Origin: DAOVRD01 sp964521715
Lineage (GTDB): Bacteria > Planctomycetota > Brocadiia > SM23-32
Direction of reading: 5' to 3'
Assembly: GCA_964521715.1 (NCBI GenBank)
Contig: CAZFSS010000026.1
Coordinates: 1 to 58,352, forward strand
DNA length: 58,352 bases
The first letter of the stretch is position 1, and each line of letters opens with the position of its first letter. The notes beneath the pieces are model-generated. The model ran no database searches, was not told where the DNA came from, and was given only the letters and a program-made list of their open reading frames with translations. The position numbers and the translations under genes were made by a program. This document shows positions 17,826 to 24,717 of this stretch, one piece after another.

Positions 17826-18180
17826 TCACCTGGCACGGTAGTAGCTCTCGCCTTCCCTCTGCATGTCCTGAATCGTTTCGAGGCTGGGCCGACCCAGCTC
17901 CGTGCCCTCCCCCATCGCCTGCTCAGCGAGAGCGAGTGCTTTCAGCCTCTCCAGGGCATGGAGGTAGAGGCTATGAGACTCGAGGCCGCTGGCTGCGTCT
18001 CTTGCCACGAACCGCCCGAGGCCGCTGTGGTAGTACCTGTGCCGGTATTGCATAAGGTCGGACTCCACGTCGAGGCGGCGGCCCGTGAACGTATACGGAC
18101 TCAACACATCGGATATTCCGTCCGCGTCGCCCGATCCGTCGGCGTCCAGGACCGTGCAGGCGCCCCTTCGACTGCGCTCA
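17826..18180 (-). pseudogene. Rhs core-domain remnant
   Basis: The minus-strand frame reads 'SPYTFTGRRLDVESDLMQYR', then 'HRYYHSGLGRFVARDAASG', which is the Rhs repeat-associated core motif that normally precedes the variable toxin tip. Upstream it meets the 24-bp repeat (18164-18185, inverted) and the promoter cassette; the long YD-repeat shell is missing. The tail after the core (about 50 residues, 'ALERLKALALAEQAMGEG') is not a toxin I know. A deleted Rhs gene whose promoter end and core end were joined is the simplest reading. Confidence 0.65.
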
Positions 18181-18185
18181 GGGCA
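18164..18185. repeat. 24-bp repeat, single inverted copy
   Basis: CCTTCGACTGCGCTCAGGGC is the reverse complement of the unit found in the TPR gene. Confidence 0.75.
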
Positions 18186-18219
18186 AGCTGCGGCGTCCGG
18201 CTCTGCAGCCGCGCCCACG

Positions 18220-18346
18220 CAAGGCCCCATCTGGCAGGCCACGGCTTCCATACACCCATCCCCCAACACCCACATATACGCCAGAAGTATACCCCGCGCG
18301 GCCGGCCACGTCAAGCCATAGAGGCGGGTTGCGGCGAGACTTGTGC
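18220..18346 (-). promoter_or_regulatory. Promoter-leader cassette copy 1 (before Rhs remnant)
   Basis: Minus strand: upstream box (18315-18346), TTGACG (18309-18314), 17 nt, TATACT (18286-18291), then a conserved leader of about 65 nt with ATATGTGG, TGGGGGATGGG, GCCGTGG and CCAGATGGGG. The same order occurs at 29.2, 43.2 and 53.7 kb. This copy has no insert next to the -35 box. Confidence 0.75.
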
Positions 18347-18420
18347 TCGCCAGGAGGGCATAGACATGGGGGCGCGGGCTTCGGAGCGCCGCAAAGCCTC
18401 ACGGACGCCTCTCCGACTTC

Positions 18421-18449
18421 TTGACATCGCGTGCCTGATCGGCTATCAA
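18421..18449 (+). promoter_or_regulatory. Promoter of the mttB-like / URO-D operon
   Basis: TTGACA (18421-18426), 17 nt, TATCAA (18444-18449). Transcription would begin near 18456, which rules out upstream start codons and supports GTG 18494. Confidence 0.6.
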
Positions 18450-18493
18450 GCGCGCCGTCACCCGAGGCATCAACGAAGGAAGCCCTGTCAGAC

Positions 18494-19873
18494 GTGAACG
18501 AGACAGACGCAGAGCGCATCCACGAAGCGTCGCTGGCGCTGCTGGCTGACCCCGGCGTTCGGTTCGAGCACGAAGCCACCCGGAGCGCGCTGCTTGGGGC
18601 AGGTGCCAAGCCAGGGGCTGGCCCGGCGGACGTCAGGCTGCCCCGCGAGATGGTCCAGGATTACCTGGCGCTCGCACCCCACATGGTGACGCTCAGCGAC
18701 CGGCGCGGCGGGCAGAGCGTCCTGACTGCGACCTCGGAGCCCCTCTTCTGGTCCTGCCCGGGGCTCTACCTGTGGCAGGGCGGCCGGCGCCGGCCGTTCA
18801 CCTCGTCCGATATGGCCGACATGACCCGGTTGCTGGACCGGCTGGAGAACGTGCACGGGGTGTTCGGCTTCTCGCTCGAAGATGTGGCGCCCGCGCGGCG
18901 CGACGTGGTGGGGCTGAACATCATCGCGCACAATACGGCCAAGCACGTGCGCGTTCTGTGCTTCGCGCCGGCCGGGGCGGACATGCTGGTCCAGATGCGG
19001 TCCGTCGTGGGGGACTATCCCTGGTTCAGCATCGGCTTCACGGCGCACGGTCCGCTGAGGTGGACGGCGCTTGCGCTCGAGGTATTCCGTCGCACCGCCG
19101 GGCACGGCATACCCGTCAGCGTGAACGGCGAGCCGATGGCGGGAGTCTCGGGGCCGGTGACGCTGGCGGGCGCGGCCGCGGTCGGCAACGCGGAGATACT
19201 GTCCGGCATCGTCGTCAACCAGATCCTCGAGCCGGGGCGGCCCTGCCTCTACAACCTGGGGCTGGCGCACGTGATGGACATGCGTTCGGCCATCGCAGTG
19301 ACCGGCGGGCCGGAGAACCACCTGCTGGCCGACGTGTCGGCCGCCATGGGACGGTTCTACTCCCTGCCGTCGTGCTCGTGGGTCTCGACCGAAGCCATGT
19401 GCCCCGACAGCCAGGCGGCGCTGGAGAAGATGTTCGGCTGGCATTCACACATGCTTTCCGGGGTCTCCCTCATCTGGGGACTGGGCCAGCTCGAATCCGA
19501 GATGACCATCAGCCCAGCCCAGGCGGTCATAGACAACGAGATGATTTCCTACGTCCGGCGCTATCTGCGCGGCGTGCCGGTGGACGAGCAGACGCTCGCC
19601 CTGGACGTGTCGCGCGAGGTAGGAATCGCTGGTTCGTTCCTGGAGCACGAACACACGCTGCGCCATTTCCGCTCCGAGCTCTACATGCCCTCCCTGCTTC
19701 TGAGGGACCGATGGGCGAAGTGGCAGTCCGAGGGCGGCAAGACGCTCGCCGAGCGCGCCGAGGAAGTCGCGTCAGACCTGATGGCCGGGCCGGCCGAGAG
19801 CGGCCTGACGCGGGAGCAGGCGGCCGAACTGGACCGGATGACCTCGCAGTTCATGGCGGAAGAAGGGGCCTGA
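18494..19873 (+). CDS. MttB-family corrinoid methyltransferase (non-pyrrolysine type)
   Basis: 459 aa. GTG 18494 is chosen from the promoter position and because the family N-terminus begins here ('ERIHEASLALLADPGVRFEH'). The MttB/COG5598 pattern continues with 'LPREMVQDYLALAP', 'AHGPLRWTALALEVF' and 'GPVTLAGAAAVGNAEILSG'. Pyrrolysine-type members have an in-frame UAG near the middle; here the frame is uninterrupted and the corresponding segment reads 'STEAMCPDSQAALEKMFG'. Such proteins move a methyl group from a quaternary or tertiary amine (glycine betaine, carnitine, proline betaine are known cases) to a corrinoid protein. The next gene is a URO-D family protein, the usual partner; no corrinoid protein lies in the window. 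Confidence 0.85.
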   Translation: MNETDAERIHEASLALLADPGVRFEHEATRSALLGAGAKPGAGPADVRLPREMVQDYLALAPHMVTLSDRRGGQSVLTATSEPLFWSCPGLYLWQGGRRRPFTSSDMADMTRLLDRLENVHGVFGFSLEDVAPARRDVVGLNIIAHNTAKHVRVLCFAPAGADMLVQMRSVVGDYPWFSIGFTAHGPLRWTALALEVFRRTAGHGIPVSVNGEPMAGVSGPVTLAGAAAVGNAEILSGIVVNQILEPGRPCLYNLGLAHVMDMRSAIAVTGGPENHLLADVSAAMGRFYSLPSCSWVSTEAMCPDSQAALEKMFGWHSHMLSGVSLIWGLGQLESEMTISPAQAVIDNEMISYVRRYLRGVPVDEQTLALDVSREVGIAGSFLEHEHTLRHFRSELYMPSLLLRDRWAKWQSEGGKTLAERAEEVASDLMAGPAESGLTREQAAELDRMTSQFMAEEGA

Positions 19874-19992
19874 CCGCCCCGCTGTCGCCGCTTCCTGCGG
19901 CTGTCAAGGCGACGGGAGGCGCCACGAGGGCGCCGAAAGAGGTGAGACCGATCCCCCGGAAGCCCGGGCGATCTGCGCTCGAGGAGGATGCC

Positions 19993-21138
19993 GTGGCCCC
20001 AGACGTCAACCGGCATTTGGCGACCATGCACCGGAACCCCCGCGCCCTGAAGGCTTACGAGCGGGTTCGGGCCGTTCTGGACGGGAGGACGCCGGATCGC
20101 GTCCCGTTCCGCGACAACTACTGGCCCGAGTTCCGCCAACGTTACCTGGCCGCAAGGGGCCTGCCCCCCGATACGGACCTGTGCGAGCACTTCGATCACG
20201 ACTTCATCCTGATGGTTCCCGTGATGGGTCCATGGCCGAGCAGGATGGGCCAACTGGGACTCGACAGCAAAGGGCACGTCCTGAAGCGCGACGACTTCGG
20301 GCTCGTCACGGCCGACATGGCCGGCTCGACCGCGATGTCGTGCCACGTTGACTGCGCGGTCAAGGAGCCCCGGGACCTGGACCGGCTGCCATTCGAGGAC
20401 CCGGCCTGTGAGAGCCGAACGGCGGCGCTGGCGCGGGATCTGCCGGCGGTGTGCGAGCGCTTCTGCCCGGTGCTGAAGCTTGGGGGCCCTTTCAGCCGCA
20501 GTTGGCGCCTTCGCGGGCTCCAGCAGTTCCTCCAGGATCTCGCCCTCGATGAGCCTTTTGCACGCGAGATGGTCACGCGCATGACGGAACACCTGATCGC
20601 CGTGGGGCGCGCCTGCGTCGAGCGGACCGGTTTCCCGCCGGTCCAGCTCCACATCGCCGATGACTTCGCCGCTACCAAAGCGCCGCTCGTCTCGCCCGCT
20701 GTGTATGAACGGGTCTTCCTTCCCAATCTAAAGAGGCTCGTTGCTGCGTTCCACGCGATGGGCTTCAAGGTAAGTTACGAGAGCGAGGGGAACATCTGGC
20801 CCATGCTCGAGCTTCTCGACGAGGCGGGGGTTGACGTGCTCGCCCACATGGAGCCGCGGGCGGGCATGCTGATCGAGAAGATTCGGGAACGCTTCGGCGA
20901 CAGGTTCTGCATCCTGGGCAACATCTGCAACGTCAGAGTCCTCCCGAGCGGCGACCGGGCAGCGATTGCGCGCGAGGTTCATCGCGTGCTGTCCGCCGCG
21001 ACCGATGGCGGGTACATGGGCCTGTCGGCGCACTCGATAGGCGGGGACGTGAGCCCGGACGCCTACGACTACTTCTGGGGGCTGATGGACCAGTTCGCCC
21101 GCTATCCGATGGACCTCAGCAGCGGTCCCTGGGAGTAG
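19993..21138 (+). CDS. URO-D family methyltransferase (MtaA/CmuA-like)
   Basis: 381 aa. GTG 19993 follows GAGGAGG at 5 nt; the same frame is open further upstream but only as antisense of the upstream gene. URO-D fold: 'RVRAVLDGRTPDRVPFRDNY' near the start, 'HIADDFAATKAPLVSPAVYE' (about 215-235, metal/substrate side), 'VSYESEGNIWPMLELLDEAG', 'RFGDRFCILGNICNV' and 'GGYMGLSAHSIGGDVSP' at the end. Family members transfer methyl groups from a corrinoid protein to coenzyme M or folate; pairing with the MttB-like gene 119 bp upstream suggests one methyl-transfer pathway. It is the only intact URO-D here; two broken relatives lie at 3.7 and 5.6 kb. Confidence 0.85.
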   Translation: MAPDVNRHLATMHRNPRALKAYERVRAVLDGRTPDRVPFRDNYWPEFRQRYLAARGLPPDTDLCEHFDHDFILMVPVMGPWPSRMGQLGLDSKGHVLKRDDFGLVTADMAGSTAMSCHVDCAVKEPRDLDRLPFEDPACESRTAALARDLPAVCERFCPVLKLGGPFSRSWRLRGLQQFLQDLALDEPFAREMVTRMTEHLIAVGRACVERTGFPPVQLHIADDFAATKAPLVSPAVYERVFLPNLKRLVAAFHAMGFKVSYESEGNIWPMLELLDEAGVDVLAHMEPRAGMLIEKIRERFGDRFCILGNICNVRVLPSGDRAAIAREVHRVLSAATDGGYMGLSAHSIGGDVSPDAYDYFWGLMDQFARYPMDLSSGPWE

Positions 21139-21286
21139 GCAGTTCCCGAGCCCTCGGAACCGGCAGGAGCGACCACGACCCGTTCAAGACAGATGGGCGG
21201 GACCCACGTAGTGCCGGAAGCACTGCTCGAAGAGGGGCAGGTCGTCACTGAGTTGTCCATACATCGAGCTCTTCTCGATGCGTGGT

Positions 21287-22675
21287 TTAGGCGTTCGGCT
21301 GCCAGAGGCGGGCGATCTCTGCCAGCGTCGCCTCGACGAGGGCCTGGCCGCCTTCCGGCCCCACGCTGTTGCTGGCGACCTCGGCGCCGTAGCTCCTGGC
21401 CCTCACCGCCCGCTCCGTGGGGAGGTACCCGCAGGTGTCGCAGGCGAGCTGCACCAGCATCGTCTGCGCCGCCTGACTGCGTGCCTTGATGCGCAGGCCG
21501 AAGTCCAGGAACAGCTCGAACGGATCGGTGGCCATCACTACGTCACCCAGGCGCAGGATATGGAGCTCAACGGGCAGCGACGAGGTGGGCTGCTGCGCCT
21601 CGTAGCGCTCGATGACGCGGCGGTTGCGAACGCGCTGGACCCAGTTCACCGACGCGGCCCGGTCGTCCCCCGGCTTCTCGGCTTCGAGGCGTTGGATCTC
21701 TGCTCGGGCCATTGCTGCCTCGTCATCGGTCACAAGACGGACCGGCAGATCGACCGTCTTGACCACGTGGCATACAGGTCCGTCCTCCCCGACGGAGTCG
21801 CGCGCGAGGTCGAAGGCGTCGTCCACCGCCCGTGCGATGCGTCGGGCAATCTCCTGGCGCTCCGAGACGCCCCGCCGCTGGCGCATCTCGGCCTCTTCTC
21901 GCGCGTAGAGGAGGAAGTGCGGCGACTGGTCTCCGGCGGGCGCGCACTGGGGCAGCACGAACACAGTATCCCCGTACCGCCTGCGCAACTCGACGCGGAC
22001 CTCGTGCCAGAAATCGGCCGATATCTGCGTGAGATTCTCAGTCACCTGAGACGGGCAGGCCAGGTTCAAGACGATCCCGCCGAGGGCCCCGTCCGGCTCC
22101 CAGGTGAAGAGCATGTCGACGCCGTGGTCTTCGTAGCCTTCGATGTGCGAGAAGCGGTCGACCGCCGTTTTGCCGTACATGCTCGCAGAGCCGTCCAGGT
22201 ACACAGCCCGACGGTTGTGGCCGACCACCGCGTGGCCGAACGCCCTGCTGACGCTGCCGGGCCGGCGCCCCTCCCACGCCCGGACGACGGCGTCCGCCAC
22301 GCGCGAGGCAAAGAAGCCGGCATACTCGCTCGGCGTCATCATCCCGGCTGCCGGCGGCGGGTAGAAGCCGTCCGTCATCTCGGGAGCATCGTGTGTGTGC
22401 GTGGCATGCAGGAACACCTTCCGAACGTCGATGTCCGGCAGTCGCGGCTGCACGGCGTCGCGCACGCTCTGCTGCAGGTGCGCGGGCACGCCGACCAGAT
22501 CGCAGGACACGATGATGGCGCAGTCCGGCGAACCGTCAGGCCCGGCGCCCTCAATGGCCAGCGCCGTAGCCGTGATCGGGTCGTTCACGCCTTGCGAGAC
22601 GCGCACGTGGAACTGCCCCCTCAAGCAGGTAGGCCGGTCGGGGGTGATGTCACAGTGAGCCCATCCGATCCGCAT
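21287..22675 (-). CDS. Neutral/alkaline ceramidase-like protein
   Basis: 462 aa from ATG 22675, with GAGG 9 nt upstream. The N-terminal half of the neutral ceramidase family is visible: 'GWAHCDITPDRPT', 'VSCDLVGVPAHLQQSVRDAV', and the metal-binding 'VFLHATHTHDAP'. A later segment 'GDVVMATDPFELFLDFGLRI' and 'YLPTERAV' is also typical of these shorter bacterial relatives. No signal peptide is visible, so the protein is likely cytoplasmic, and the substrate need not be ceramide. A promoter lies upstream; it is transcribed alone. Confidence 0.8.
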   Translation of the reverse strand: MRIGWAHCDITPDRPTCLRGQFHVRVSQGVNDPITATALAIEGAGPDGSPDCAIIVSCDLVGVPAHLQQSVRDAVQPRLPDIDVRKVFLHATHTHDAPEMTDGFYPPPAAGMMTPSEYAGFFASRVADAVVRAWEGRRPGSVSRAFGHAVVGHNRRAVYLDGSASMYGKTAVDRFSHIEGYEDHGVDMLFTWEPDGALGGIVLNLACPSQVTENLTQISADFWHEVRVELRRRYGDTVFVLPQCAPAGDQSPHFLLYAREEAEMRQRRGVSERQEIARRIARAVDDAFDLARDSVGEDGPVCHVVKTVDLPVRLVTDDEAAMARAEIQRLEAEKPGDDRAASVNWVQRVRNRRVIERYEAQQPTSSLPVELHILRLGDVVMATDPFELFLDFGLRIKARSQAAQTMLVQLACDTCGYLPTERAVRARSYGAEVASNSVGPEGGQALVEATLAEIARLWQPNA

Positions 22676-22744
22676 CTTCGATTCCTCATGCCTCAAGTGG
22701 AGTAGTCGGCCTGGTGGGCAGAGGCGCCCTGACCGACGCCCTCG

Positions 22745-22773
22745 ATCTTACGCCGAACGCGCAAGGATCGCAA
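22745..22773 (-). promoter_or_regulatory. Promoter of ceramidase-like gene
   Basis: Minus strand: TTGCGA (22768-22773), 17 nt, TAAGAT (22745-22750). The rest of the 324-bp gap up to 23000 shows no gene. Confidence 0.5.
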
Positions 22774-22999
22774 ACCTGTCGGGCTGAGTCGCAGGACTGT
22801 CCCGGGGCGTCCGAGGCAAGACCACGGTCCGCGAGAGCCGGCCTCAATCGAGAGATAATGAACGGATGACCCGAGTTGCGCAAAGCCGGGCGGCCAGGTA
22901 TATTCCGGCTTCCGGTCATACGGCCGCCTGCGGTGGGATTCCGGAAGCAGGCTAAGGTACTCGTGACCTTGATGCGCCTCGGTTCATTGGGGGACCGCA

Positions 23000-23791
23000 A
23001 TGCCGCGCAAGACTCCTGACGACCTGGTGATTGACTGCCACTGCCACATCGGCCGCGGCCTGTCGGCCGAGGAGTTGATCGAGATGATGGACGAGGCCAG
23101 CGTCGGGAAGGCCGTCGTCTTCGTCACGCCGTTCCTCTGGGGCCTGCCGGGGCAGGCCGACTACCACGACACCAACGACTACATCGCCGACATGCAGCGC
23201 GAGCACCAGGACCGGCTGATAGGGTTCGCTTGCGTCAACCCCTACATCAAGCCGGGGCGCGAGCTGGAGAGATGCGTCAAGGAGCTCGGGCTGCGCGGGA
23301 TCAAGATCCATCCGGAGAACCACTGCTTCGCTGTCGACTCGCTGATCGGCGGGGAGATGATGGAGGCGGTTGTCTCGCTTCAGAAGGAGACGGGCACGCG
23401 CATCCCCATCCTCTCGCACGGGATGACCACGATCGGCGCGATGCCGGACCAGTTCGGACGTCTGGCCGGCAGGTATCCCGATGTGACGATCATCATTGCC
23501 CACGGCGCAGGTTTTCAGAACCTCTACTTCCCGTCGATCGAACCGCTGGTGGAACACGACAACCTGTTCGTTGACACGGCCATGACCACCATCGACGACC
23601 TGCACCTCATCGGCGTGGCGGGGAGGATCGGCGTCCGGAAGGTCGTCTTCGGGTCGGACCATTTCGCCCGCGGCCAGGTGAACCTCTACGGCAACTTCCA
23701 GTACGTGCTCGAGAGGGCGTTCCCGGACCCGGCCGACCGAAGGCTCATCATGGGCGGCAACATGGCGCGCATCCTCGCCATGCCAGCGTAA
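23000..23791 (+). CDS. Amidohydrolase-family metal hydrolase
   Basis: 263 aa. Amidohydrolase_2 (COG2159) features: 'VIDCHCHIGRG' (HxH metal ligands, residues about 11-17), 'GIKIHPENH', 'PILSHGMTTIG', 'IIIAHGAGF' and 'VVFGSDHFARG' (catalytic Asp). GGGGGA lies 5-6 nt before the ATG. The family includes decarboxylases and lactonases acting on small carboxylic acids; the actual substrate is not visible. It is convergent with the unknown gene at 23869. Confidence 0.8.
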   Translation: MPRKTPDDLVIDCHCHIGRGLSAEELIEMMDEASVGKAVVFVTPFLWGLPGQADYHDTNDYIADMQREHQDRLIGFACVNPYIKPGRELERCVKELGLRGIKIHPENHCFAVDSLIGGEMMEAVVSLQKETGTRIPILSHGMTTIGAMPDQFGRLAGRYPDVTIIIAHGAGFQNLYFPSIEPLVEHDNLFVDTAMTTIDDLHLIGVAGRIGVRKVVFGSDHFARGQVNLYGNFQYVLERAFPDPADRRLIMGGNMARILAMPA

Positions 23792-23868
23792 GCGCGTCTA
23801 ACAGAACCTATCACGTCGGCCCGAGGCCGAGCGAGGCGCAGGATTGCTCCCGTAGGGCGGGACTCCTT

Positions 23869-24669
23869 TCAGACTTCCTCGTCGCCCACCTCGCGGATCC
23901 AGGTTCGGAGCCATTCTGCCGCTTCGATGCCGATGTCGGCCAGCGTGTTGGAGCAGAATATGATGCCGTCCAGGTCGCCCTTCCTGATCCACTCGTGGTA
24001 CTTGGAGCACTGCAGTTCCATCTGCTCAGTGGTCAAGGGCTTGCGCTCGCCGTAGTTCCAGAGGTAACACCCGCCCAGGCGGCGCTTGCCGGGGGTGATA
24101 CGGCACAGTTCGGTGATATTCCTGTCGATATTCCCCAGATTGGCGCCTATCCAGGTCCACAGGGCGATCACGTCGCAAACGTCGAGATAGGCGCGGTAGT
24201 CCTGGGCCAACTGCCTGTCGTAGTAGACCACCCAGAGGTCCAGCGGACGGGGCCGGGCGGCGCTCAGCCGCCGCCTCATCTCTTTCAGCTGATCCAGCGG
24301 AACGCGCGTGGGGGCGTTGTCAACGAAGAAATCGTCCAGGATCCCCCCGCAGACGTTCGGGAACAGCCGGGCCTGGCGAATGACCTCTTCCAGGTCGGTC
24401 GCCCCCTCGTTGTTCCGCGTGGAGCTGCCGTCGCCTATGACCGACCACACCACCCGCTTCAGGTCTCTCAACTTCTCCGACTCGCTGTCGAATGGCGGCA
24501 GCGGCTTCCCGGACATGACGACCCGGCAGCAGTTGATGATGCCGAAATGCCTGGCGCCCTCGGCCGGATCCATGCGATTCACGCCGGGAAGCTTCCATTC
24601 GTTGTTGTGGTAGGCGTGGTGCGTGCCCGGATCCTGCCCCCAAAGCCAGAGCTTCTCTCTCAACTTCAT
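23869..24669 (-). CDS. Uncharacterised protein, TIM-barrel-like
   Basis: 266 aa, no family that I can name. It starts 'MKLREKLWLWGQDPGTHH' and has alternating short strands and helices: 'HFGIINCCRVVMSG', 'GGILDDFFVDN', 'LDLWVVYYDRQL', 'CDVIALWTWIGAN', 'GGCYLWNYGER', 'GIIFCSNTLADIG'. This suggests a beta/alpha barrel of the glycosidase-like type. The acidic pair 'DDFF' and late 'W/E' positions could be functional. It follows the nucleotidyltransferase-kinase gene with a 48-bp gap on the same strand, so a role in the same sugar pathway is plausible. Confidence 0.65.
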   Translation of the reverse strand: MKLREKLWLWGQDPGTHHAYHNNEWKLPGVNRMDPAEGARHFGIINCCRVVMSGKPLPPFDSESEKLRDLKRVVWSVIGDGSSTRNNEGATDLEEVIRQARLFPNVCGGILDDFFVDNAPTRVPLDQLKEMRRRLSAARPRPLDLWVVYYDRQLAQDYRAYLDVCDVIALWTWIGANLGNIDRNITELCRITPGKRRLGGCYLWNYGERKPLTTEQMELQCSKYHEWIRKGDLDGIIFCSNTLADIGIEAAEWLRTWIREVGDEEV

Positions 24670-24717
24670 GCTCGCCTCCCATGAAACAGGGCCTCGTCGC
24701 CCGCCCTCGGCTGGCGG

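Noticed and set aside
18494..19873. Pyrrolysine-containing MttB
   Set aside because: There is no in-frame UAG before the stop; the gene is of the non-pyrrolysine type.
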